Shown here piece by piece: positions 13,860 to 27,249 of a DNA stretch of 64,000 bases (within the stretch, counting starts at the first letter, position 1; the number at the start of each line of letters is the position of its first letter). A model generated the notes under the pieces. The model was not told where the DNA came from and searched no databases. It saw only the letters and a program-made list of their open reading frames with translations. The position numbers were made by a program, and so were the translations under genes. Origin of the DNA: Cyanoderma ruficeps. Its lineage: Eukaryota > Chordata > Aves > Passeriformes > Timaliidae. Where the stretch lies: positions 5,539,773-5,603,772 of the forward strand of contig VZDJ01007749.1 of the NCBI GenBank assembly GCA_008694505.1. Direction: 5' to 3'.

Positions 13860-14310
13860 GTGAAGGGAACTGGGGCTGTGTTCTCACTGACCAGGGCACA
13901 GTCCCATGGGGCCTCAGCAGAGCTGGGGGCTGGTGAAGGGGTCCAAGATTCTGCCCCAGAAGCAGCAGAATGTGCTGATGGGTCCAGCATTGGTCCAAGC
14001 TTCACCCAGAAGATGGGACTGGAGACAGGCACAGCTGCAGCACAGCCCATGCAAGGTCTGGGAGCCCAAAGATGAGCTAACTGGAGCCCCTGGCCATGGG
14101 CAGAGGGTGGGAGTGGGGGTTTCAGTGGGAGCAGTCAGTGCCCAGGGTCCTGGCAGATATTGGCACAATGGCAGAGACATTACTGGGAAAAACAGAAACA
14201 TGGGATTCAAGGCTGTTCTAGAAAGGCAGTTTTGGCACAGGACACTGGATGTCAAATCATGTTGGGTGACTCCCATCCATGGGAAGGAAGAAAGGAAAAT
14301 ATTTTAAGAG
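13860..14310 (+). other. G- and purine-rich island within an AT-rich intron
   Basis: This roughly 450-base stretch is clearly richer in G than its surroundings and contains many GGG runs on the + strand. It is open in more than one frame, but the composition explains that and no domain is visible. It may be a very old mobile-element remnant or a regulatory patch. I did not recognise a repeat family. It contains the quadruplex motif listed separately. Confidence 0.4.
14105..14129 (+). other. Potential G-quadruplex motif
   Basis: Four G tracts of at least three bases occur on the + strand with loops of 1, 3 and 7 bases (GGG-T-GGG-AGT-GGGGG-TTTCAGT-GGG). This satisfies the usual G3+N1-7 rule. 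The sequence shows the motif; folding in the cell is inference. Confidence 0.6.
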
Positions 14311-14639
14311 AGGTGTTTGGAAGGTGGCAGCCAGAAGAGCCACAGAAGAAAGTTAAGTAACAATAGAGGACATATGGAAACAAAGGGGCATTATTGTTCT
14401 CAGGAGGACAGTAAGACTGGCAGTGATGAAGAGAAAAGGGTCAACGTAATGTGGTGGTCAGGGAACTGGTGCAGGACCAGATCAATATTCTTTTTCCACC
14501 AGTATTATCAACAACCAAGCTTGGATTTTTATTGTGAAACTGCTTTGGAGTTATTGGAGGCAAAAAATACCCATGTATTTCATGTAACAGAGACAAATAG
14601 TCTTGCCTAATCCAGCAAGGCTTCCAAGAATTTTGCAAG

Positions 14640-14836
14640 AATTGGGTGGTGGAGCCCTGGCACAGGTTGCCCAGAGAAGCTGTGGCTGCCCCATCTCTGG
14701 AAGTGTTCAAGGCCTGGTTGTAGGGGGTTCTAAACAACCTGCTCTAGTGAAAGGGTGTCCCTGCCCATAGAACAAGGGCTGGAACTAGATTGTTTTCATA
14801 ATTCTTTCCAACCCAAACCTTTTTATGATTCTGTAA
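14640..14836 (+). mobile_element. CR1 LINE 3'-end fragment
   Basis: Landmarks are GCACAGGTTGCCCAGAGAAG, CATCTCTGGAAGTGTTCAAG, GGGTGTCCCTGCCCAT, and TTCTTTCCAACCCAAACC followed by TTTATGATTCTG. These are the terminal 200 bases or so of a CR1 element in sense orientation, including the ATGATTCTG tail. It is 5'-truncated and non-coding. Confidence 0.92.
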
Positions 14837-16859
14837 CTTCCTAAAGCAGTTATCTCTGGTGTCAAATAAGGTTCAAGAGAGTGTCAGATCATGTAACAAA
14901 AAAATCCTTCAAGGTGGTCAGAAACTAAAAATGGGGGTATATTTAGGCATGTTCAGCTCACATTCAGCTGTTGTGTTGTATGACACATTGGACTAGGTGC
15001 TGACTGACTGGGGTTTTCTTTCTGTTCACCACTGTCCCATTAGCCCATGCTACCTATGACCTCTTTCTCAATGCCCCTCATGGATGCTGGCAATCTATAA
15101 GGGAACTCTATAGATTGTATAAATCTATCTTCATTACAAGGTAATCTGCAGCCTGGTTATAGTAATTAAAAAAATCATATGTAATCATTAGATTAAGACT
15201 GGCATGCTGTAGTCACAATAGCTGCTGAAAGGCCGTCACTGCTTAACAAGCTGCTCAGCTAAGTCAGTTATTTGGGGTACGTTTGTGGAGAGAGCTTTTA
15301 AATGTAAAGTGTAGATATAATAATTAGGAAGAACAAGATTGTCTAAATAACCCAACTGCTCTTGCAAGTCAGGAAGCTTGATGTGCTGCTCCTATCAGGG
15401 AGACTGCAATTCACCAAATGCTGGAAGGCGGGCTCGGAAAGCTGTGCACGGAAAGAAATGGCTGAGCAGAATGTTTTGTAAAAACAAAATAAGATTTGAA
15501 GAGAGAGACCCTGAATTAAATCAGGCAACCTATTATGTGTTTTGCTGGAGTCTGGTGTAAGGAAGGAGCCAGACTCCTGCATTTATTTAAGTCTGCTTAC
15601 TATATAATTCAGGGTAGTGAGGTGAACTAAGAATGAAGCATTAGCTTCCGCATAGAATTTTTATTCTGATCACTGGAGCCTAAAGTTATTAAAAGAACAA
15701 ACACAATTATGATATCCTAGGGGAGTGGCACACATATAAATCTGGATATGCTGCCTGTTTCTTGCAAAGCATATGTATGGATCTGTGTGCTGCCTGCTCT
15801 TTATTTTAACTAGGTTTGCTGCAGCTGGTGCTCTGAAAAGAACCATCTAACACTCTGAGGAAAGAGAGGCTGCAGAAATCCTCAAATGAGTATCTATTAA
15901 GAAAAATAAGTTTCAAATGAATTGCTTGTATATATGGTTAAAAGTCCTGTGCCTTGAATAAGAACAAAGAGCTATCTACTTTATTAGCTCTAGACCTTCC
16001 CTAGTTGCCAGTTAATCAACTTACAATACCATAACAATTTAATAACAGCTTATTCTTCCTCTGTTTCTTCAAAATGATGAGAACCTATTTTCATGAAAAG
16101 TAGGGATGTGAATGGTTTCTGAAGAACAAAAGCCCATAATCTTTAAATTTAACTAGCATATGTGATTTTCAGATTGGCTTTTATGAAAATATTTTGAGCA
16201 TCAGGTAGCTCAGCAATACCTATTATCTGTGCACAAGAATACCCTAACTCTCAATCTTTCAGCTGACTAATAGTGATGCGTATATGTATCAGAATTGATC
16301 TGACAATCTCCACTTCAGTGTTGTCAACTCCAAGTACATTACGGAGTCTGTAGTTTCTAGAGGTGTTATCAGAAAAAAAAAAAATCAGGTTTTTCTGATC
16401 CAAAAGGGTAGGCCATTAACCTTTGAGGAGGCTCTCACAGTGTCTTACCAGACTCCAAAGTTGTCCTGTGAGGCACTGCCCGTCTCTGTTGCCTGTGACT
16501 GTGGGTCTATCCCTCTTTTCCCTCTTGTCCCTCTCCAGTTCCATGTTTTAGCCTCCTAGGAACCCTATTGGGCTGCTTCTTGTGTTCCCATCTCCTCCTC
16601 TCAGATCTGCTAGTGGTATCATCATCCAAACAGCTGTCAGTCACCTTCCAGGCTAACATATTTTTGTTTGTCCCTACGTCCCAGTACTGTATCTTTGCCA
16701 AGTCTCTCCTGCTGTTGCTACTCCAGTTCCTTTGGTTTCTCTTCCATCCTCAGCTTCGTCCTCTTCTGCCTAAGTTCAGTGCCATGGAACTGAAATGAAG
16801 CAACTTCCAATATCTCCCAAAGACACTATGTGTAATATTCACAGATTAAGGGCTGTCTC

Positions 16860-16864
16860 NNNNN
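16860..16864. other. Assembly gap (5 N)
   Basis: Five consecutive N bases interrupt non-coding sequence next to an A/G-rich stretch. The true missing length cannot be judged from the N count. Confidence 1.
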
Positions 16865-17069
16865 AAGAAAGAAAACCACAGGATCTGGCAATCAGGGACT
16901 TGATTCTCTCACTTCAAAATTTTGAGATTTTACAGGTGTTTTAAGGTAGCAAGATTAAAAATATTGGAGGTATGATATAAAATAAAACCTATTAAAATAA
17001 ATAAAACCTGTATTAAAAGAAAGCTTTTGTCAGAATAATCTGTTAATCTCCTGAGAAAACAACTGGTTT

Positions 17070-17305
17070 CCCACGGATAGAAAATATAGCAGATATTTTC
17101 CACCTTGATTTTTGTAAACTGCCGCTAGGGAAAGTATTTGTGAAGATTTGGGATACTGGAAGAATTGGAGAATTGATAGAAAACTGACTAGAGAGTAAAC
17201 AGACTGCATTGAAAGGGGACATACTGGACCAGAGGGGACTTTGTACACCAATGATTTTTTGGTGATGCCACAAAGATTGAGTATGCCGGTGGAATTTGTC
17301 ATTGA
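17070..17305 (+). mobile_element. Decayed CR1-like LINE fragment from the reverse-transcriptase region
   Basis: The order of blocks resembles the middle of a CR1 reverse-transcriptase gene: a segment like CACCTTGATTTTTGTAAA (the L-D-F-x-K block), then GATTTGGGATACTGGAAG, AATTGGAGAATTGATAG and AAAACTGACT, and later a degraded 'dispersed aspartate' area ending GGTGATGCCACAAAGATTG. The reading frame is broken by stops and indels. It is an old, inactive copy. The assignment rests on remembered consensus order and is therefore moderate. Confidence 0.55.
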
Positions 17306-20300
17306 CATTTTTCTGGAATTTTTTTTAGGGGGTTAAACATGGTGGCTGTGTAGTTTCACAGCATTTTAATTTTAAATGTTTCCATCTTGCTCACTGGCTC
17401 TTCTGAGACTTTGCTCTGAGTTGCTTGTTCCGATGCTGTGAGCAGCCTCCTGTCACTTTCTATCTGTTGGGAGTTCCTTGGAAGGACTTTATGAGGAAAA
17501 TGGGCACAGGAGGATTAAGTGTAACACAATTACGAATCAAAAAGAAAGGGAAGAAAAATGTGTCTGCATCATCTTAACCTCCCACTGATTTTTCCAGTCT
17601 TCTCAGTATGGACAGAATAACTCACAGGGCAGAGCATTTTAAATGAGTAATTTAAGTTAAAAGTGCTTGGGTATGATGACAATACTTCATTATTAGTACC
17701 CAGCCAGACTCCTGCTGACTTTTTATATAAATTTGGGGTTTATCACATACTTGGAAAAGAGCAGGATGATTGTGTTCCATTTTTCTTCAGAAAATGCATT
17801 CTCATGAAGAGAAACAGAGTGAAACCTGTCTTTTATGCTAACTGTACTAGCAGAGCACAGAAGCATACAGGAACTTTTCAGTATAGAGGAAAAGCAGTTC
17901 TCCTTGGGTCCAGATTAGGACCAAGATCAATAAGGGTATTAATTTTTTTTCGCAGTGGATATTATCTGCTTTCTTTCTAAAAGCTTTACTTGAGTAGAAA
18001 TGCTTTGCAGGGTCACCTGAAGCAAATGTGGAAGGTGCAGTGTCAGTCCTCATGTGGGAAATACCTGGTGCACCCACAAGGCCACCTCGTGTTCCTTTAC
18101 ATCTTCTAGACCTGTAGGTAAATAATATCCCAACTTTGCAAGACTAAGTAAATAAGTACCTGCCAGGAAAACATACACAGAGGAAAAGATGAATTAAAAA
18201 TGGATGGCTGTGATGAGGTCCCCATTTAAGAGGAAAGGCCATGGTTTCGTGGGTAGGTACAAATAGGGAAAAACCACTGTAGGGCATGAGAGCTGCCAGA
18301 GAACCCAGAAGCATCAGAGGGTTTGTGATAAGGAACCACTGCAAAAGCTGGAAACGGTGTCTGCCTGCTCTCCTGTTTTAGTATGTACCAGCTTTTTAAA
18401 TCCCCTGTCTCTCAGTCTTCTCCAGTGTGCACTTCATTTAAAAGTTTAATATTAACAATATTCACACATTAATCCTGATTGTCCCCATACCCAGCTCTGC
18501 CTGGTCTTGGGAAAGTATAAAATCGATTTATACAGCACAGCTGAAAAGCAAAACATTGTTGGATTACCATACTGTGGTATACAATAAAAATATAGTGTTA
18601 TCTAGGGAAGCCTGTGGCTGATGAGAGCATAAATATCAACCCCCCAACTCATACCCCTGAGTATTTGATTCCTGCATCTTATAGAAACAAGGATCTCTGC
18701 TGAACAGTGTGACATTTCATCACTTTGGATTTGCCCTGATGAATAATATTATATGCTATTGGTCTAGAAGAAATATTACTATAGTAACTAGCTCATGATT
18801 CATTTCTTATGGGTTTTTTTTTTTTGCTATATTTCCTAAGGGTTGCCTGTCTAGACTCAGATTGTTTAAACTAACTCATGGTAATTAATTTTTTCCAGAG
18901 TGCTAAAAATACGGGATAGATAAACAACAATACTTAGATATTGCTTTTTGAAAAACACAGCAGGCCCATAACATTCTTGAAATTATGGGAATATTGTTTT
19001 GTTTTATTTTATTTGTCACATTTTTATTAGTGGCTTTCTATGTTGTTATTAATCCAGTTTAGTGACCTAAGGCTGGATTCCCACACTGACAGTATTGCAA
19101 CTCTAATGAAATCCTTAGACGGCTAATATATAAAATGTTACATCTGAGGATGAAAACAGAAATGGGGTTGGTTGGTTTAAATCCAAGTAATGAGCTCACT
19201 TATTCATTTAAATCAGTAAAAAGAAAATCTTGGCGTAAGTGATGTATTAATATTTTTTATTCAGGATTTGTGCATATTTAATTCCTCATGATGATGCTCA
19301 TGGGTCACAAGTCTACAAGCACACATTGGCAAATATCATCTTTATTGCAGTGCCTTATCAGCAAAATGAATAGCAGGTTGTGTTAGGTATTTGCCCATTT
19401 ACTGAAGCATATAGAGTGCTTAGTGTGCATTCTTGTTTTTATTATGGTAAAAGGTGGTGCTTGATTATTTTTTAACACTGGATTGTTTAAAAAATTAGTC
19501 ATCCTTGTCAAACCATGTTCAGAGTTTTTTAATAGATAGAAATTAGAATAAGCAAATTAAATAGAAACTAGATTAAATAAAATAGATAGAAATTAAAATT
19601 CATAGATGTTCAAAGTTCTGATAAGAAATGTGGAACTACCATTTCCAAGAAGAACCATTTTAAAGTAGTTTAAATTACCTTAAGGATAATAAATATGCAC
19701 ACAGATAAGCTTATTTAAGCACATTTTGTATTTTAAATTAACTTAGAAACATGAAATATTATTGGAAATTGAAGAGGTCATTTATTCTCACATGCTTCTT
19801 TTTCACAGAATAGGAAAAACCTCTCTGGTTTTATACTTTTTAAAATTTCTGGTGGAGTTTGCAGCTTGAATAGAACTAGTCATTAAACTGAAGTAGCTGA
19901 GTAAATGGAGATTCAGAAAATATTCACCCTATATTTGCAGAAAGGTGACCAAACTTTGTTTTTGGGTCTTCAATTATTTCTGCTTGATACTTGATTTGAG
20001 CTTACCCCAGTCTAGGCCTCAGAGTACCAGTTTTATCATTTTCAATGGCTTTGCTGGAAAAATAAATATCCAGTTTAAAAGTTCAGGAGCTGGGAGGAGG
20101 TTGTGGGATTTATTATTTGGTAAATTGGCTTTTATTCACCCTGAATCATATCCCAGGATAGCCATGGTAACTTTCTGTAACAAAAACACAGAAGTGAGCT
20201 CTGTCAGCAGAACCAGAAGCAAATTTGCTTTCTGCCTTTTGTTTTTCATTTAAGTGATGGCAAGTTCAGAGGATCACAGAGCAGCATATGACATTTCATA

Positions 20301-23300
20301 AGGGTTCATAAATTATGCAGTCAGACTTGTTGGATTACAAAAGCCTGGGAGTAACAAGTGCTTCTTGCATTATAAATGAAATGGCTTATTTACAAAGATG
20401 ACATAGCTATATTAATTGTGAGAAGTTGTGATTAAGGGGATAAAGGGATAGGCCTGTGCTGTTTAAGATGTTAATTAGAAGAAACTCCTTTTCCAGAAGA
20501 AACAAATGCATCTTTTCAGTTTGCTGTGGGTTTACTGAAGTGCTTTGCTGATTGTATTCCGAACTGCCTTCCTTTTCCAGCAATTTTAAGTGGTTTTTCC
20601 TCATGTATTAGCCTAATGTCAAGACAATAAAAGAATCCTGAATCAAGGTTCGCATTCAGAATTAAAACTGGTGGTGGTTTCCATGGGTAGGAATTCAGCT
20701 TGTTGCCTGCTGTATGACACTGGTCAGGCACCAGCTGGGGTGTGCTGTCAGCCCTGAGTGTTGAATGGTAATTGGAGTAACTAATTGGAGGCGTGACCCC
20801 TGAAATAAAGATGCTGTTGTTACATCTGCAGTCATCTCTGCAGGGCCCAGGAGCCTGCCCTGCTGATACTGCAGCTTGTGCTCCTTTCTTCCTGGTAGTA
20901 TTCCCATGCAGAAGCAATTCCTGGGTGGTTCCTACAAGACCCATTTTGTCCCCTGAGGACGCTTTATCCTGCTTACATCTTCTCACATTCTTTCCCCTGG
21001 TACCTACTCTGGAGGGAGCAGCATTTCTTGGGATTTCTAAGGAGATGTCAGCTTGTTTTAGCGCAAAAATGCCCAGGGACTTGTCATACCTGAGTAGGGA
21101 TTTTAAGGTTGAGCTGATTGTCACCCCTAGGAGCATCTCTAAGTGACTGCCTCTTTCCAAGGGCCCATTGGGAAGAGGAGAAAGGGAAGTGGTGAACGTG
21201 GTGGTGGGCAGGATTTGGGAGCACGGCGGTCTTGGAGGAGAGTGCAAGGGCAGGCGGTGGGTTGGCTTAGGGGAGGTTGCTGGAGATCTCTATATATAGA
21301 TATATTCTCTCTCTTAGGATAGAGAATACAGATGGGAGGCCAAGGTTGTGGGAGAAGATGAAAGATCAGGAAAACAAGGAATTGCAAATGAGTCAACCTT
21401 TCAGCATTTTGTATGAACAATTGCCTCTCTTGGAGTCTGTTGCCCTTCATGCAAGGCTTGCATGTTCACTTTTTTACTGCAGATGGATCAGTTTGGTGCT
21501 CATGAGCTGCATTACACACTGATTCTTTTTTTTGCTATGATGGTCTTGTGTTATAAGAAGGATAAAGAAGTTTAATGGTGTTCTTGATTTGATAGATCAG
21601 CTTGTGACTTAAGCAAAATACTTGCCCTTGGAGGTCTTTTTTGCTGTTCTGTTTCTCCTACAAAATAATTTGAACTTCTCCCTTTCTTCCAGTGGCTTGT
21701 CAGGCTGCCCTGGGTAAGTCTTAGCCAAGTGAGGAGGGATATCCAGCCGTGCTGGGAGTAGGGAGCGTGTTCTGCAAGGATAGCAAGGGAGGTTGTGATT
21801 CACATCTTAAACAGGGCAGGGTTTTACAAAGCTGCTGGAGTCTGAGGGAAGCTTAAGCGTTAGTGACCCTTCAGGGATTAAGGAGAGTTTAGATTTTAGC
21901 AGGCATTTCACTAACAAAATCATAGCTTTATAATTAAATTTCACTTCCAAGCCTAGATGCTAATCAAAGCACATCCTTCCTTTTCTTGTTCCTGGGGTAC
22001 ATGGATAGTTCAATTAGCATCATCCACAGCAAGGAAGCATAAACAGCCAGAGGCACACAGCGCTCTGCCTGCGCGGCTTTCACAGAAACAGGGCACAAAC
22101 TCCTAAAGGGATGGAAACGACTTTTCCTTTGTACAAGACAAGCAAGCCTTTGGCATGTTTGCACTCGTGGCCCTTCTGTTTTAGTCCCAGAATGGCTTTT
22201 TACTGAGAGCTGGCCTAAGATAACCTGTTCCTGCAGTGTTTACAGACTCCTTCTAAAATGTGCGTGCAGGCAGTCTGGTCCTGCCACAGTCCGTGAAGCC
22301 TCTGCCTCCCTCTGCTTCTGGCTGAGACAGATTTAGTGAACCCAAAAGCAGGTCTTGATGTACAAGAAGCCCCTTCTCTATCCTACTGAAGACAAACACT
22401 GAAAATACTCTCTATCTTGAATATTATTGCACATTATATGTCACTTCTCATTCACTGGGTGTATGTAACAAACTGAAATGAGAGTGATGCCTCTGTTTAA
22501 GAATGAGTGCAGCCAATTCTGAGCTCACATGCATCATCAGTGTGTCAGTGAAATGTTTTATAGCAGCTTTAGAGGCAAAGAAGTCCATCAAATCTAGATT
22601 AGAAATCACCTTGCCAGCACCATGAATTTACAAGGAGCTGTAAGATATGGAGGTGAGGGAAGAGGGAAACAAGGAAACAAAATATGAAACTGAGAAAAAG
22701 AAACAGAGAAAAACAGATTTATGGGATGAACTGAGGGATTCTTCCTCCCGCCTTTTTTTAGGCATGTCTGAAACTCTCTTGTGGCTGTCCTGATTTCTTG
22801 TCATCACACATATGTAATTGTCCCCTGGATTCCAATGTTTCAGGCTTTTCACTGGGGATTAGATGAATCATTTGTTTGAGAATGTACAATGCAAAATTCT
22901 AGGAGCAGTTTGATCAAGTTATTTGCAATGGTTCATTGTATACCCCAAGGAGGGCATTGATTGTTTTTCAGTCTTCTCATTAATTTTACACTATTTTACC
23001 TGACTGACAATAGCAAGTAATTTAGGTAAAGTAAGCACTCATATAATCTGCTCAAGGATTATCCAAAAATAAGAACATTGCTATTTTCTAGTTGGCCCAA
23101 CTGTAGAAATGTGGTAAATTGGTAAATACCAACCCCAAAATATATTCTGTATCAACTGCATGCTGTGTTGGTTATGGTGACTTTATGTGCTCATTAACCT
23201 TGCCAAGAAGACATTATTGCCCATGATATTTTACACAATATCCCTTAAAGGTGCTGTGATACAGAAAGTCTGCAACTTGGACCAAATATTAACCTATTTT

Positions 23301-26300
23301 GATTACTGAAATAGTCAGTTCCAGCAGTAATTGTGTGGTCTTTACTTTAGGGATTTAAAGCCATGCAATAGCATCCCATAAAGTTGCTGCTAATGATGTA
23401 GTATTGATTATGATGGCTGCTGGCCTTACTAAATTTTTACTATATAGGCAACATGAGAGTTTACTACTTTATTTAACAAGTGTGTTGTATAATTTTTACT
23501 AGTAGGTGGTGATGATGATGATTTCCCCTTCCCTCCTTTTAATCATGAGAAAAAGACCAGTAATTTTCTTTTCCCCAAAGACTCATTGAAGGGTTTGTCA
23601 AGAAACAGAATCCGTTGTAGTTCGAAGTTACTTTTCATGTTGAGATACCTTTTTCCTGAAGGATCGAAGCTTTTTATTAAAGCCAAAAGATTGGCTTTCT
23701 CTTCCAAAGACTTATATTGTGGCTCTGGCTGAGAAGTTTTTTGGCTTTTTTCATCAGGTTCTAAAGGGATTGGAGCATAAGGTGTCTGTAGCATTTTATC
23801 TGTAGTGTAGGATTGCTCCAACCATTAGAAAGTTACTGTATCACAACTTGGAGTGGCTGCTCTTAAATGCATAGTTTTGAAAGAAAAGAAACAAAGATTG
23901 TGAGGGAAAAAAGAGTTACCAAGCTGTATCTCATGTATTTACCAATTTTTGATAGGGTGGAGCTTAACTAGATGAGATTATATGGAAAGGATTATTATGT
24001 AAAGGGTCCAAGTCTGCTATCATTAAGAAGAACTGGTAGATGGCAATTCTCAGGGATGTTTGAGCACTACTGTTCTTGAATATTGTACCAGAAATTTTAT
24101 AATTAAATTGGAAAAGACTGACGGACTTAGCTGTAAGATAAATAAGCTGTTGAAATTTCAGCACAGCTCTTGTGCAAGAGAGGAGCAGTCCTGGTGAAAA
24201 TCAGAGCAGTTCCTGGCTTCTCTGGATGGTGGCAATTGCTCCTTTGGAACACCTGCAGAGCCTGTTGTGCACTGCAGATCCTCAGCACAGGGGCAGCCTC
24301 CCCACACCTTCCTCATACGTGTCCTTCCTCCTTCCCAGCCCAAGCACAACCCTGGCTTCCCTGCTTTGTGCCTGGATCATCTACACGTTCATAAAGAAGC
24401 TTGACATACAGGTGACTTCCACTGATTCCAGTAGGACTTCGATTTGGACTGTCTACTGTTGCTACCTATGGAGCAAAGATGGGGTTAGGGTTTTGTTTGC
24501 TTTGCCTTCTTGGCTTTACCACGAGAGGTTACTGTATTGCATGTGCCATGTGCCTAACTGGCTCTTCCCTGAGCCGTTTTCCTCCTTCCTTGCTTCAAGA
24601 ACAAGCAAGGAAGCAGTGATCCTGTGCTGAGTCCATGTGTCATCTCTTATGCAGTAGCTGAATAACAGCTGGCTGCTGGCTCTGTAGAACTAGAGGGTGC
24701 ATAATTCAATTTTCCCATTCATGTTCCAGTTTTTACTTGGGAATTCCTCTTGGGGGTAAATCTGTCTGCTCGCTAACTGCACTTGAGAAAAAGAACCTGA
24801 GAGACCAATGCACTGCAAAAGGGTCCCTAGGACCCTAGGATGGAAATCTTTGCTTGTGAAGGGTCACTAGACAAGTGGCCATAGGGTCACAGAATTAGCC
24901 TGCACCAGGGGAGAAAATATTCTTGCCTTCCATGTCGGGTTTTGTGCTGACGGACACAAAATCTCTAACTTTGCATATTAGCCTTAATGAAAACTGAGAG
25001 ATGAGCTTGGCTCTTTTTTTTTTTTTTTAAATCAGGCAAATTGTGTGTGACCTCAGCACCTTTTCTTTTTCTATGTTGTTGCAGAGGCAAAGTAGTAGGC
25101 AGTAGTGTACTTTTCCCTGGTGCAGCTAGTGAGAAAGGACACATATCTCAAGGTGTGTTACAATATTCCTCGCCTGACTGCGAATTCTGAGATTACTGAA
25201 GTAACAAAATTGATCTAAATGTCATGTTATGCCTTGGTTTAATGGGAAATAATTAAGATCTTCGCTGACATTATTAAAGGATGTGGGTTTGCTGTCTGAA
25301 GCATAAGGAGCTTCTTTTTAATCTCCAGTAAAAATGGACAGCCTTTCTCTGTTAATCAGTATTGCCTACAGCGTGTAATCCCATGATCATAATGACTGTG
25401 CTTCTCCTTGTTCATCCCATTGGCAAATGACAGAGTGGAATTCAGGGACGTGTTTGACTCGGTCACTGCACTGACCCTTCAGTTCCCAGGACAAACTGCA
25501 CTGGATGGAGGAGTGCAGCTGCACAGGAGCAGCTGCTCTGCTACTCTTGTGCTGTTTCAGCCAGGAGAGGGGATGCTGGTGATGTGGAGAGGGAGGTCCA
25601 TGGATGTTGGAGCACTGTAGGGGGGCACAGGCTGGCTGTTGATCATGGAATTCAGGCTAGGTTCTGTCCATCAAGTCACCTGCTGAGAATTGTGGCCTGG
25701 TTGGGGAGTTCAGCTCAGTACCTGGAAATCAGGAATGTGCAATCCACCCTGGTGACCCCACAGTGTGTCCTGCCTCTGCTCACAGGAGCAGGTAATGGGA
25801 CATAGGACACAGTGGCTTGGTGTGGGCCTCTTGCTTCTCCACTAGCAGCTGTCAGCCAGGGGACTGAGCAGAGACATTCAGTGCTTGAATGCAAGAGCCC
25901 TTCATCACCTTCAGTGCTCTCCATTTGGCTGCCACAGTGTCACAACGAGCCCTTGGCAGAGGGAATGATTTAGCCTCAGGAAATGGAGATTTATTTCCAA
26001 AAGTCCTTTACTGTAATATCTTCTTTCTCTCTGACTGCACTGTGGAGGCATCTCATTCTTATCATACAGGAAGTGGCTGAGGCTCTCTGATACTATTCTT
26101 TTTAAATCAAAACATTAAAACTACCATGCAATGATTTTCACATTTTCCAGCCGTCCCTCCTGCCAGCATTAATTGCCCCCCTGCTGTTCCTGTTCCAAAG
26201 CTATTTGCTCTTTCTGTATGCAGCCCTTGTTCAGTGCTGCGCTAAACCTTTGCTGCTTTGCAGCAAAAAAAGCTTCCACTTATGCAAATGGCATTGAAAT

Positions 26301-27036
26301 GAGTTTGATAGAGTGATAAACAGGCACATTTAATGATTGCAACTGTTGGGATTTAGTTTGTTATTTTACAGTTAATTTTGTAGAGGTAAAGGACTTTACA
26401 AACTACCTTCTGTTATCGATAAAGTAATACAGTACTCCCATACCAGTGTTTGGAAAGTGTGGAAGGGCCACCAAGCCAAAGTGATAAGGGGGGGGTCACA
26501 TTCATCAAATGTCAGTGTCCCTTTCCCCTGTGGCGGATCTCACTCCTATCTTGAAATCTCCCTGCACTTAGCAGCTCTCCTATTTCAATTACTGTGTCTT
26601 TGGATGGCAGTTAAGTTTCATGCCCCTTTATTTCCTCTTCCTCTCTGCTTCTGATGCATTATTATTCTTACCAGTGACTGCACGAGACCTCCAAAACCCC
26701 ATAGTCCCCAAAAGTAATTACAGATACATTACTGAGCAATCCCCACTGGTAGGCTGGGTCAAGTGCTTTATTTTTATCCAGGGCAGCAACTGAGGAGTGT
26801 GGTTGACTTCTGGTTCCCTGGTAGCTGTGTGAAAAGACAGGAATGCTTCTGTCACCTGAGCATTTCAGCTGTAGCTGGGGGAGGGTTCTCTCCCAACTCT
26901 GGAGTTCCTGGTACCCAAGCAGGGTTGCTAGCGGTCAGTATGGAAGACACAAGGTCCTCATGAAGGTAATGGATAAAGATAGAAAAAGCAGGAGGAGTAA
27001 ACGAGCACAGATTGATTGTATCTCTGTCTGACACAG

Positions 27037-27249
27037 GGTTTGACGACCTGCAGGCGTGTGCTGATCCTGGAGCTCCTGAGCATGGCTACAAGACACCCAG
27101 CGCAGGAGTCTTCTTTGAAAGCGTGGTGGTCCGGTTCCATTGCCAGGAGGGATACAGGCTCAATGGTACTTCCAAAAAACTTTGTGTGAGACACTTTAAT
27201 GGCTCCCTGAGCTGGAAACCCAGTGATAAACCTGTGTGCCTACAAGAAG
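27037..27249 (+). CDS. SUSD4: SUSD4 exon encoding sushi (CCP) domain 1
   Basis: This internal exon encodes 71 residues beginning [12 protein letters not shown] and ending PVCLQE. It holds one complete sushi module with four cysteines (in ACAD, FHCQ, KLCV and PVCL) and the tryptophan of LSWKP expected before the last cysteine. Two N-glycosylation sequons (NGT, NGS) fit an extracellular location. The acceptor is ACACAG before GGTTTG and the donor is GAAG before GTAAGT. The first codon takes one base from the missing upstream exon, and the exon ends one base into a glutamate/aspartate codon, so both boundaries are phase 1. SUSD4 is a type I membrane protein reported to inhibit complement activation and to act at synapses. 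The match to remembered human SUSD4 is strong across the exon. Confidence 0.95.

Larger units (their letters stand above)
1..27036 (+). other. Non-coding region upstream of the first visible SUSD4 exon (probably intron 1)
   Basis: No exon was recognised in these 27 kb. The first exon in the window begins inside a codon whose first base comes from an upstream exon, so this sequence is most simply intronic. I looked for a signal-peptide exon ending in a phase-1 donor and found none, so the promoter and first coding exon probably lie upstream of base 1. The stretch holds several CR1 LINE fragments, a (TAA)n microsatellite, A-rich runs, a G-rich island and a short N gap, listed separately. Minus-strand open frames near 6, 20.5-21.2 and 23.6 kb are discussed in the findings and are not called as genes. 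Assignment to intron 1 rather than upstream flank is inference. Confidence 0.7.
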
